Translations under genes and position numbers: made by a program
Source: an uncultured Piscinibacter sp.
GTDB taxonomy: Bacteria; Pseudomonadota; Gammaproteobacteria; Burkholderiales; Burkholderiaceae_C
Direction of reading: 5' to 3'
NCBI RefSeq assembly: GCF_937952055.1
Contig: NZ_CALFYO010000002.1
Location: forward strand, 103,107-167,106
DNA length: 64,000 nt
The notes under the pieces: model-generated
Told to the model about the DNA's origin: nothing
Database searches by the model: none
What the model saw: the letters and a program-made list of their open reading frames with translations, nothing else
Part shown: one piece after another, positions 27,219-35,558 of the stretch
Position numbering within the stretch: the first letter of the stretch is position 1
How the letters are laid out: each line of letters begins with the position of its first letter

Positions 27219-28369
27219 GTCTCAGCCCTCTTCTTTGCTGGCCGCTTAGTCGGCGCCGACTCTCCCGCGTATTTCCTGATCGTGTCGCGGCTAACGCCCG
27301 TGATGTCCGAAATGGCGTGTTGGGACAGCCGCGTTTGCTTGGCCAGAAGGATCGCCATGTCGATGCGCCCCTGGTGATTCAAGCTCAACGCGCGCGACCT
27401 TACGAACTCCTCAATCAGCTCGGCATCCGACGCCGTGCCGAGCGCCAGAGCTCGCCTGAAGCGCTGGATATCGCGCTCGATATCGCTGAACGACTCCCCG
27501 CTGAAGGCAAACGCAAGGATGTCCAGCCATCTGCCAAACAGCGCAAAGTCCGGCCCCAGAAAGCGCCTCACCGCAGCCTTGACGGCCGGTAACTCAGGAA
27601 GCTTGAACTCGACGACTAGGTCGAATCGTCGCCAGAGCGCCGGATCGATCAGCTCAGGATGGTTCGTCGCAGCCAGGAGCAGCCCGGTTGGCGGCCACTC
27701 GTCCACTTCCTGCAGGATCACCGTGACGAGGCGCTTCAGCTCACCGACGTCGGTATCGTCGCTGCGTCGCTTGGCGATGGCATCGATCTCGTCCAGCAGT
27801 AAAACGCAGGGCGTGCGCTTGGCGAAGTCGAGAGCGGCGCGGAGGTTGTTGCCGCTGCGCCCGAGCAGGCTGCTCATAACCGCAGTGAGATCGAGCACGT
27901 AGAGCTCTACCCCAAGCTGCGAGGCCAACCAACGCGCGGTCAAGGTTTTGCCAACCCCAGGTTGGCCGACAAAGATGGCGGAGCGCGTAGGCACCAGACC
28001 CATTGAGGTCAACCGATCAGCTTGGCGACGTTCCTGGATCAGTTGGCCGAGGCTTTCCTCCAGTCCAGCGGACAGCAAGGGAGGTTCGCGATCCGGTGCA
28101 TCCTTGAAGGCTTTGAGCAACGACAGCCGCGACTCGTCGTCCACGGGGAGGGTCTGCCTTGCAGCGTCGGGTTCTTGGACAGCTTTGCGCAATGGCGCCG
28201 TTGACCGAGCATTCTTGGTGCGCAGAAACGAGGATAGTTGTTCGGCCAGCTCCGGCGCCTCGGACCGGTACTTGCGCACAAGGCGCGCGACGAACAGACG
28301 AACGTCCTCGCTTTGCTCCGCAAGGGCCAATCTGACAACCTGGGCTAAATCTGAATGTAGATCAATCAC
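27215..28369 (-). CDS. ietA: AAA ATPase with C-terminal HTH, IetA-like
   Basis: A 384-residue AAA protein: Walker A GQPGVGKTLTAR, Walker B VLLLDEIDAIAKR, sensor ATNHPELIDPALWRRFD. The last 60 residues contain an HTH-like segment (LSQHAISDITGVSRDTIRKY) and a basic tail. The N-terminal 120 residues are helical. The start is a GTG at 28369. It is translationally coupled to the S8 protease, so it probably gates or feeds the protease in response to infection. The C-terminal HTH and the palindrome just upstream suggest autoregulation. Confidence 0.8.
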   Translation of the reverse strand: MIDLHSDLAQVVRLALAEQSEDVRLFVARLVRKYRSEAPELAEQLSSFLRTKNARSTAPLRKAVQEPDAARQTLPVDDESRLSLLKAFKDAPDREPPLLSAGLEESLGQLIQERRQADRLTSMGLVPTRSAIFVGQPGVGKTLTARWLASQLGVELYVLDLTAVMSSLLGRSGNNLRAALDFAKRTPCVLLLDEIDAIAKRRSDDTDVGELKRLVTVILQEVDEWPPTGLLLAATNHPELIDPALWRRFDLVVEFKLPELPAVKAAVRRFLGPDFALFGRWLDILAFAFSGESFSDIERDIQRFRRALALGTASDAELIEEFVRSRALSLNHQGRIDMAILLAKQTRLSQHAISDITGVSRDTIRKYAGESAPTKRPAKKRAET

Positions 28370-28380
28370 TTAGTCCATTT

Positions 28381-28390
28381 CTTACGTAAG
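28381..28390. promoter_or_regulatory. 10-bp palindrome in the leader of the AAA/S8 operon
   Basis: CTTACGTAAG is a perfect palindrome 12 bases upstream of the GTG start of the AAA gene. On the leftward strand a TATTAT (28406 to 28401) could be the -10 box, which would put the palindrome just after the transcription start. The surrounding 50 bases are AT-rich compared with the rest. It is a candidate operator for the HTH of the AAA protein. Confidence 0.45.
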
Positions 28391-28772
28391 TTGTTGATTT
28401 ATAATAGCACCTTAACCGCTCTCCGTGGAAGACACTGTAGCTGAAGTTGGATGGAAGCGTCCAGCATCGGTGAGGTGCCGCCTTGACAGAAGCAGACGGT
28501 AAGGGCCTCGACGTAGCGGGAGCACGTGGTGGTTCTGTAGGTCGCGCGCATGACGAAGCCCACCGTATGGAGACTTCGTCCTAGCACCCCGCTTCGATCA
28601 TCACGGCTTGGGCGCGACTGACTGCTCTCGCTAACGGCGGTCTCTCAAGAGCGGGGCACGAAGGACTGCTATCAGCCTGCTCCGGACCAACGCTTCGGGC
28701 CTCCAGGGAAAGAATTTCTCTCACCGCTGGCGAGAGTCGCTCGGCCACACCTGACCGCCAATTCAGAAGCGC
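28391..28772. other. Intergenic region between AAA operon promoter and RES toxin gene
   Basis: About 380 bases. Apart from the AT-rich promoter-like part near 28391-28410 I see no gene, no clear terminator and no repeat. Short frames here have no protein character. Confidence 0.5.
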
Positions 28773-29372
28773 TCACACAGCGGGCACGTTGAAGAGGTCA
28801 CACAGGGCGTTCAGCTGTGCAGGCTTCAGCCGCTCCGACCGAAGGCTCTTAAGCCCGCTACGCTCAAAGATCGCGTAGGCGAAGCCCTTATTCATCTGGC
28901 GCGACACGTACCGGATGCCTTGCCATCGCGGGTCGGCATCGTGGATGGCCTGCGCCCACGCCTGGCTCACCGAGTAGTCGGCCAGCGCGCTGATGTCGTT
29001 GTTCAGGCCCAGGGCCTTGAGGGCTGCGCCGGTCAGGTCCGCCAGGACCAGCGTCTTGCGGCGCTCACACGCGAAGCGCACCACCGATCGCTCCGTCAGT
29101 TCGGCAGAGGGCACCTCGTAGGCGCCGTCGACGAAGCGTCCCGATTCGTGGATCACGCTCTCCGCGAAGGCGACCTCGATCGAGTTGGCTGTATAGCAAG
29201 TGCCGAACTCGCCGGCGCGGCCTGGGTCCGGGTCATCGAAGCGGTACACGCCAGACGACCAGTACGGCTCGGTGCTCGGGTACCGGCTCAGTCGCACCAG
29301 CGAGGCGACCTCGACCCTCACGGGCCGAAGCAGATCCTCGAATGTCCCGGGCTCAGGCAGCCGCAGCGACAC
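28773..29372 (-). CDS. RES-domain toxin
   Basis: A 199-residue RES protein. The family pattern is visible: VYRFDDP (Arg), TCYTANSIEVAFAES (Tyr, then Glu and Ser), then the IRYVSRQMNKG segment with Ser. RES toxins degrade or modify NAD and stop growth until neutralised. The start is a GTG at 29372, 20 bases inside the upstream gene, which fits a coupled antitoxin-toxin pair. It is somewhat longer than typical RES toxins (about 150). Confidence 0.8.
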   Translation of the reverse strand: MSLRLPEPGTFEDLLRPVRVEVASLVRLSRYPSTEPYWSSGVYRFDDPDPGRAGEFGTCYTANSIEVAFAESVIHESGRFVDGAYEVPSAELTERSVVRFACERRKTLVLADLTGAALKALGLNNDISALADYSVSQAWAQAIHDADPRWQGIRYVSRQMNKGFAYAIFERSGLKSLRSERLKPAQLNALCDLFNVPAV

Positions 29373-29967
29373 GCGCGGCTCCCCGCTCGCGCGCCCAGGC
29401 CGTGGCCAACCGTTCCACCTTGGACACCGCGACTCCGGCGTCCAGGGCCGCAGCGACGCCCTTCCCTCCCAACGCCCCGTGCTCGCGCAACCAGAACATC
29501 AGCTTCTCGCTGGCACCGAGGTCGCCGAGGGCGCGGCATACAGCGGCCACAACCTCGCGGTCCAGCGCCAGGAAAACTTGCGGGTAGTACAGCCGGTTGC
29601 CGATCTTCACCGCGAAGACCTCGCCCCGGTCTGCAGCGGGCGCCAAGGCCTGCCGTGTGAGACCCCAGGCCTGAGCGAGTTGCTCACCGGGCACCACGAG
29701 GCCGTCCTTGACCCATTGCACCCGGGCCGCTTCGCCTCGTGCGGTGGCACCGGCAAGCCCACCGGACGTGGCGGACTGAGACGGCGTCCCAGCGGGCAGT
29801 TGGGAACGCGCGGCGCGCGGTCGCGCGCCACCGGCCTGTGACGGCTGCAGCGCGTGGCGGCTGACCACCGACCGAAGACTGCCCAGGTCTTCGCTGAGCC
29901 GTCCTACGGCCGCTTCGAGCTGCGCGATCCGGCGCAGGAGGACAGGGGTGCTGACATTGGTGCCCAT
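29353..29967 (-). CDS. Antitoxin partner of the RES toxin
   Basis: A 204-residue protein. Residues 1-40 form a coiled-coil-like helix, 40-80 a Pro/Ala/Gly linker, 90-125 an HTH-like part (LAQAWGLTRQALAPAADRGE) and the C-terminus a helical domain with FWLREHGALGGKGVAAALDA resembling the toxin-binding half of Xre/MbcA/ParS antitoxins. Its 3' end overlaps the RES gene by 20 bases. It is probably both antitoxin and autorepressor. It is longer than the usual antitoxin (about 150) because of the N-terminal coiled coil. Confidence 0.65.
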   Translation of the reverse strand: MGTNVSTPVLLRRIAQLEAAVGRLSEDLGSLRSVVSRHALQPSQAGGARPRAARSQLPAGTPSQSATSGGLAGATARGEAARVQWVKDGLVVPGEQLAQAWGLTRQALAPAADRGEVFAVKIGNRLYYPQVFLALDREVVAAVCRALGDLGASEKLMFWLREHGALGGKGVAAALDAGVAVSKVERLATAWARERGAARVAAAA

Positions 29968-30511
29968 CAGCCGATTTTAGGCAAGCAGGAACAATAAAGC
30001 AAACGGGGCAATCGTAGCAAACGGCGACACCGGGGAGGCAGCACTCGGGCTGGCGCAGGCACCGAGAGGGTTGCGGCATCCCCCGCTTCCCTTGCCTCTA
30101 TGCGGCGCGGCTGCTTATGGCCGGTTCATGCCCGATGAACATGCGCCAGCGCAATGGGGTGTCTTTCCCATCCAGCCCCCTTGTTCCATACTCGATTCGC
30201 TTCGTGGCTTCCGGCCACAGCCGCCCTCTGAGGCGTTCCGGCACAGCCGGCGTTAGCGGTCGTGACCCGCACGTAGATCCGCGCTGGGCCCTGCCCCGCC
30301 GCCGCCACGTCAGGCGGTGAGTCCTTCCGGTGCCCGCCTGACAGGCGGCCGCACCGAACCCCAGATCCGTTCGCATCGGCCTACTGCTTTTCAGGCAGTC
30401 CGGCTGGTCGACGCACGACCGCATGCCGCCTCGGCGGCCCGCGGACCCCCTCCCACCGGGAGCACACGCTCCCCAGGGGGGCGTGTGCTCTCTCCACATC
30501 ACGGAGATCAC
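29968..30511. other. Divergent promoter region with repeat elements
   Basis: A 544-base non-coding stretch between the leftward antitoxin gene and the rightward methylase-helicase gene. It must contain both promoters. Visible features are two tandem copies of a GGC-TTCCGGC-ACAGCC type 17-mer (30206-30222 and 30232-30248), the 40-bp element shared with 17.5 kb, and an inverted CGCCTGAC-like pair around 30308-30346. The methylase-helicase frame is open through much of it but is low in protein character before 30512. Confidence 0.55.
30206..30273. repeat. Copy B of the dispersed element plus tandem 17-mers
   Basis: GGCTTCCGGCCACAGCC and GGCGTTCCGGCACAGCC occur 26 bases apart. The second begins the 40-bp element also present at 17504-17543, ending GCGGTCGTGACCCGCAC in both. 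The inverted pairs in it (CCGGC/GCCGG and GGTC/GACC) could form hairpins or bind a dimeric regulator. Confidence 0.6.
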
Positions 30512-33500
30512 ATGTCCCCATCCAGCCAGGGTGGCTACACCCTTTCCTTGCCGGGCTTCGACGACGAAGCTGCCGCATACCCCGACCTGTTCGCTGAAGC
30601 TGCTGAGGCCCCTGCCGCTGCGGTCGATGTTCAAGCGGTCGTGGAAGTGCAGGTCCCCAAGGCATGGCGCCCGGCCATGTCCGCCGCAGCCCACACTGCG
30701 CAGTTCGTCGAGTGGCCGACATGGGACGACGAAGTCCTCGCCCACATCGAAGGCCAGGCCACCAAGTTCGAGGCCAACGTTTCGGCCATCAACGCGCTCC
30801 GGTCGATCGAGAGCGAAGCCAGGCCGGCGAGCGCCAGCGAACGCCGTGCCCTGCTGCGCTACACCGGCTGGGGCGGCATCCCGGCGAGCTTCAACGACGA
30901 GGGCAGAGATCCAGCCTGGGTCGAGCGCGCCGGTCGCCTGCGCCAGTTGCTCTCGGCCGACGACCACGACTCGGCGCGGGCATCGGTCAACAACAGCCAC
31001 TACACCGATCCGCTCGTCATCCACTGGATCTGGGCGGCCCTGCGCCGCCTGGGTTTCCAGGGCGGCAACATCCTCGAACCGAGCGCAGGCACTGGGCACT
31101 TCCTGGGCTGCATGCCGGCCGACATTGCCCAGCGCAGCCGCGTCACGGCGATCGAGCTGGACCGCGTTTCTGGCCGCATTCTTCGCAGCCTCTACGGGGC
31201 ATGTGGCGTCGATGTGCGCATCGGCGGCTTCGAGGCCGCGACCTTGGCCGACGGAACCTACGACCTCATCCTGTCCAATGTCCCGTTCGGCCGCTACGGC
31301 GTGCTGGACAACCGCAACCGGCCCTACAGCCGCGCCAGCATCCACAACTGGTTCGTCGGCCGGGCGCTCGATGTGCTCCGCCCTGGCGGCCTGGTGTGCT
31401 TCATCACCTCGACCTACTTCCTGGACGAGAGCGATGCAGGCATGCGTGCACACGTGGCGTCCGAGGCCGACCTGGTCACCGCGTTCCGACTGCCCTCGGG
31501 CACGTTCGAGCGCATCGCATCGACCAGCGTGCAGGCCGACCTGGTCGTGCTCAGAAAGCGCGCGCCGGGAGAGGCGGCGGCCGCAGCCGAGTGGCTCGAC
31601 CTGGACTACGTTCCCAAGACGATGCTCCGGGAAGGCTGCCACGAGCAGTACCTGCGGATCAACCGTTGGTTCGTGCGCCATCCGGAGCATGTGCTGGGTC
31701 GCATCGACCGGGTCAGCAACGGCTTCCAGGCCGTGCCGACGGCCATGCTCGATGGAGATCTCGATTCCGCGCTGCTCGGCGCCCAGGCCCTGGTGCCCAA
31801 GGGCGCGTACAGCGTGCAACCCAAGGCCCCCGCCAGAACACCCCGGGACATCGTGCCGGCACCCGCTGGCACGCGGCCGGGATCGCTCGCGGTCAGCGAA
31901 GGCCGCATCGGCATCGTGGAGGGCGATCACGTCGTGGACCTGCACGACCGCCTCAACGCCACGGTCCGGCAACGGATCGCCGGCATGGTGGACATCCGCG
32001 ATCGGGCTCGCGCGTTGCTCAGCGCGCAGTTGGGCACCACGACGGATCAGGCGCTGATCGAACTGAGGCGACGCCTGAACCAGAGCTACGACCGGTTCGT
32101 GGGCAAGCACGGCTACCTGTCCTCCCGTGCGAACGCCCTCGCCTTCCGGCGAGACCCGGACTATCCGCTGCTCCTGTCCCTGGAGCACTACGACGAAGAG
32201 GAAGAAGTGGCCACCAAGGCCGCGATCTTCTCGAAGCGAACGGTCTCGCCCGTCCGCGAGGCCACGGTCGCCGAGCATCCCGACGAGGCACTCGCCCTGT
32301 CGATGCAGTGGAAGGGCCGGGTCGATCCCGACTACATGGCTCGGCTGCTGCGGGCCACGCCCGAAGACGCCCTGGCGGACTTGTCCGCGCGAGGCATGAT
32401 CTACCTGAATCCCGAGGGCGACCGGCACGAGCCGGCCGACGAGTACCTCTCCGGCAACGTGAAGCGCAAGCTGACCGTGGCCCTCGCCGCTGGCGACGCC
32501 TACAGGGCGAACGTGGCGGCACTGGAGAAGGTGATCCCCGAGGATCTGCCGCCAGGCGACATCGCGCTGCGACTGGGCGCGGTCTGGGTGCCGGCCGACG
32601 TGGTCGAGGCCTTCATCAAGGAGGTGCTCGGCCTGCAGGACACCGCCGTGCGCTACCTGGCCGTGGCCGGCACCTGGTCGGTGACCTTCAACGATTGGGC
32701 GGCCCGACAAAGCGTCGCGTGCATCCAGGAGTACGGCACGCGGCGCATGCACGCGATCGACCTCGTGCAGCATGCGCTGAACGTGCAGACACCCACGGTG
32801 CGCGACCCGCACCCCGAGAAGGACGGTGCCTACATCGTCAACAAGGAAGAGACGCTCGCGGCGCGGGAGAAGCTCGGCTTGATCCGGGACCGCTTCGCCG
32901 CATGGGCCTACGAGGACGCGCCGCGGCGCGAGCGGCTGTGCAGGATCTACAACGACCTGTTCAACTGCATCCGCCAAAGGGAGTTCGACGGCTCGCATCT
33001 GAAGCTGCCGGGCTTTTCGCAGTGCTTCGAGCTCCACGCGAGCCAACGCAACGCGATCTGGCGCGTCGTGCAGTCCGGCAACACCGGGCTGTTTCACGCG
33101 GTGGGCGCCGGCAAGACGGCCATCATGGTGGCCGCGAGCATGGAACTGCGCCGCTTGGGCCTGGCCAACAAGCCGGCCCACATCGTGCCGAACCACTGCC
33201 TCGAGCAGTACGCCGCAGAGCTGGTGCGGCTCTATCCCTCCGCCGCCGTGCTCATGGCGACGAAGGAGGACCTCGCTGGCGACCGCCGGCGGGAGTTCGT
33301 GGCGCGGGTAGCCCCCGGCGACTGGGATGCGATCGTGATGACGCACTCCACTTTCGAGCTGCTGCCCATGTCCGCCGGATTCACCGGCGACTTCATCAAG
33401 GACACCATCCGCGAGATCGAGATGGCGGTGCGCATGTGCAGCGCGGGCAGCCGGTCCAACCGGATCGTCAAGCAGCTCGAGCGCATGAAGAAGACCTGGA

Positions 33501-35491
33501 AGATCCGGCTCGAACGCCTGGAGAACCAGGATCGCAAGGACGACTTTCTCTGCTGGGAAGCACTGGGGGTCGACTGGCTTGCGTACGACGAGGCCCACTC
33601 GGCCAAGAATCTGTTCCGCCACACCAAGATGGCACGCATCGCAGGCCTGCCGCTGAGCAACTCGCAGCGCGCGTTCGACCTGTACCTGAAGACGCGCCAC
33701 ACGATGAGCCTCTACCGAGGCGAGCACCGTGGCGTGGTGTTGGCCACGGCGACCCCGGTGGCCAACAGCATGGCCGAGGTTCACACGTTCCAGCGATTCC
33801 TGCAGCCCAACACGCTGCGCTCGCTGGGGCTGGAGCAATTCGACGCCTGGGCCGCCACCTTCGGGGAGACGGTCACGGCGCTGGAGATTGCACCTGACGG
33901 CAGCGGCTATCGGCTCAACACCCGGTTCGCGCGCTTCATCAACGTGCCGGACCTGATGACGGTGTTCTGCGACGTGTCGGACATCCGCACGCGCGAGATG
34001 CTGAGGCTGCCGGTGCCGATCCTGAAGGGCGACAAGCCCAGAACGGTGACGTGCAAGCCGAGCGAGCCATTGCGCGCCTTCGTGCGATCGCTCGTGAAGC
34101 GCGCCGAGCGCTTGAAGATCGCGCGGGTGGATCCTCGCGAGGACAACATGCTCATGATCGCCAGCGAAGGCCGCCTGGCCGCGCTGGACATGCGACTGAT
34201 CAACGGCCGCCAACCAGCCGACCCCGGCGGGAAGGTGGCGCAGTGCGCCCGAGAGGTGCACAACATCTGGCAGGAGACTGCGAACCTCAAGAGGGCGCAG
34301 CTGGTCTTCTGCGACCTGTCCACTCCCAAGAGTGGCATGGCGTTCAGCGTCTACCAGGCGCTGCGCGAAGAGTTGATCGAGCTGGGCCTACCGGCCGAGC
34401 AGATCGCTTTCATCCACGATGCCGAGACCGACTCGCAGAAGGCACGCCTGTTCCGCCAGGTGCGCGAAGGCAAGGTTCGTGTGCTGCTCGGTTCGACCCC
34501 GAAGATGGGCGTCGGCACGAACGTGCAGCGGCGCCTCGTGGCCCTGCACGAACTCGACTGCCCATGGCGTCCGTGTGATGTGGAGCAGCGCGAGGGCCGG
34601 ATCCTTCGCCAGGGCAACGAATGCGCGGAGGTGGAGATCATCCGCTACGTCACCGAAGGCAGCTTCGACGCGTACAGCTGGCAGACGGTGCTCACCAAGG
34701 CCAAGTTCATCGCGCAGGTGATGAGCGGGGACAAGGGCATCCGGTCTGTCGAGGACGTCGAGCTCGCAACGCTGACCTACGCCGAAGTGAAGGCGCTGGC
34801 GTCGGGCAATCCGAAGATCATCGAGAAGGCTGGTGTCGACGCGGAGATCGCGAAGTACGCCTCGCTGCTTTCCGTGTGGCGCAACCAACGCTACGCGAAC
34901 GAATCCGAGGTGGCCGGCTTGCCGATGCGCATCGAGAGCAATGAGCGGCTGCTCGCAGCCCTCGTGGCAGATGCCGAACGGGCGCACGCCGTTCTCGGAA
35001 CGGACCTGGTGGTCAACGTCCACGGACGCACCCACCGCGGTCGTGAAGAGATCGGCGAGGTGCTCAGGGCGACCGTGCGCAGCGCGAGGGCATCGATCTC
35101 GCGGTCCGCGCGGGACGAGGTCATCGGCACCGTCGGGGCCTTCGAACTGTGCGTGTTCATCGGACGCGCAGAGGACGAGGTGCACCTGTTCGTGCGGGGC
35201 GCGAGCTCATACGAGTGCAGACCGTGCCAGACCGGACCGGCACTCCACGCCGGCTTGATCGAGACGATCCGCGAGATTGCGCCGCACCGCGATGACTGCG
35301 CCCAGCGGCTCGCAAGGATGCGCTCGAAACTCGAAGGCCTTTCGGCTGAACTGCAACGGCCCTTCGAGCACGAGGATCGCTTGGCCGCGCTGATCGCGAG
35401 GCAGCGTGAGCTCGAAGCCGAGTTGGATCTCGGAAAGGACGAAGTCGGCAGCAACGCGGTCGACGATGTCCCGGAGCAAATTGCAGCCTAG
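30512..35491 (+). CDS. Giant DNA methylase-helicase (DarB/Strawberry-notch-like)
   Basis: A 1659-residue protein. The ATG at 30512 has GGAG seven bases upstream. The N-terminal third is an N6-adenine methylase-like domain: ILEPSAGTGHFLG (SAM loop) and LSNVPFGRYG in the place of the NPPF catalytic motif. The middle holds a superfamily 2 helicase: VGAGKTAIMVAASMEL, YDEAHSAKN, VLATATPVANS and QREGRILRQGNE. The C-terminus is about 250 residues of helical unknown. Similar giant fusions occur on conjugative elements and phage P1 (DarB), where they are linked to anti-restriction. A strong terminator follows. Confidence 0.85.
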   Translation: MSPSSQGGYTLSLPGFDDEAAAYPDLFAEAAEAPAAAVDVQAVVEVQVPKAWRPAMSAAAHTAQFVEWPTWDDEVLAHIEGQATKFEANVSAINALRSIESEARPASASERRALLRYTGWGGIPASFNDEGRDPAWVERAGRLRQLLSADDHDSARASVNNSHYTDPLVIHWIWAALRRLGFQGGNILEPSAGTGHFLGCMPADIAQRSRVTAIELDRVSGRILRSLYGACGVDVRIGGFEAATLADGTYDLILSNVPFGRYGVLDNRNRPYSRASIHNWFVGRALDVLRPGGLVCFITSTYFLDESDAGMRAHVASEADLVTAFRLPSGTFERIASTSVQADLVVLRKRAPGEAAAAAEWLDLDYVPKTMLREGCHEQYLRINRWFVRHPEHVLGRIDRVSNGFQAVPTAMLDGDLDSALLGAQALVPKGAYSVQPKAPARTPRDIVPAPAGTRPGSLAVSEGRIGIVEGDHVVDLHDRLNATVRQRIAGMVDIRDRARALLSAQLGTTTDQALIELRRRLNQSYDRFVGKHGYLSSRANALAFRRDPDYPLLLSLEHYDEEEEVATKAAIFSKRTVSPVREATVAEHPDEALALSMQWKGRVDPDYMARLLRATPEDALADLSARGMIYLNPEGDRHEPADEYLSGNVKRKLTVALAAGDAYRANVAALEKVIPEDLPPGDIALRLGAVWVPADVVEAFIKEVLGLQDTAVRYLAVAGTWSVTFNDWAARQSVACIQEYGTRRMHAIDLVQHALNVQTPTVRDPHPEKDGAYIVNKEETLAAREKLGLIRDRFAAWAYEDAPRRERLCRIYNDLFNCIRQREFDGSHLKLPGFSQCFELHASQRNAIWRVVQSGNTGLFHAVGAGKTAIMVAASMELRRLGLANKPAHIVPNHCLEQYAAELVRLYPSAAVLMATKEDLAGDRRREFVARVAPGDWDAIVMTHSTFELLPMSAGFTGDFIKDTIREIEMAVRMCSAGSRSNRIVKQLERMKKTWKIRLERLENQDRKDDFLCWEALGVDWLAYDEAHSAKNLFRHTKMARIAGLPLSNSQRAFDLYLKTRHTMSLYRGEHRGVVLATATPVANSMAEVHTFQRFLQPNTLRSLGLEQFDAWAATFGETVTALEIAPDGSGYRLNTRFARFINVPDLMTVFCDVSDIRTREMLRLPVPILKGDKPRTVTCKPSEPLRAFVRSLVKRAERLKIARVDPREDNMLMIASEGRLAALDMRLINGRQPADPGGKVAQCAREVHNIWQETANLKRAQLVFCDLSTPKSGMAFSVYQALREELIELGLPAEQIAFIHDAETDSQKARLFRQVREGKVRVLLGSTPKMGVGTNVQRRLVALHELDCPWRPCDVEQREGRILRQGNECAEVEIIRYVTEGSFDAYSWQTVLTKAKFIAQVMSGDKGIRSVEDVELATLTYAEVKALASGNPKIIEKAGVDAEIAKYASLLSVWRNQRYANESEVAGLPMRIESNERLLAALVADAERAHAVLGTDLVVNVHGRTHRGREEIGEVLRATVRSARASISRSARDEVIGTVGAFELCVFIGRAEDEVHLFVRGASSYECRPCQTGPALHAGLIETIREIAPHRDDCAQRLARMRSKLEGLSAELQRPFEHEDRLAALIARQRELEAELDLGKDEVGSNAVDDVPEQIAA

Positions 35492-35504
35492 TCACTGCGC
35501 GCCC

Positions 35505-35537
35505 TGCCCCACTGCACATGCAGTGGGGCATTTTTTT
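35505..35537 (+). terminator. Rho-independent terminator after the methylase-helicase gene
   Basis: A near-perfect 12-bp stem, TGCCCCACTGCA facing TGCAGTGGGGCA, is followed by seven T. It lies 13 bases after the methylase-helicase stop and reads rightward. The Rep gene comes from the other direction and ends 21 bases further on. Confidence 0.9.
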
Positions 35538-35558
35538 GCCCGGGCAGTTGTAGCGAGT

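Noticed and set aside
28399..28587. A short leftward open frame in the gap before the RES gene
   Set aside because: No ribosome site and no protein-like composition.
30098..34261. A 1387-codon leftward open frame opposite the methylase-helicase gene
   Set aside because: It is His/Arg/Gly-rich, has no domain and lies exactly antisense to a well-supported gene. Long antisense frames are normal at this GC content.
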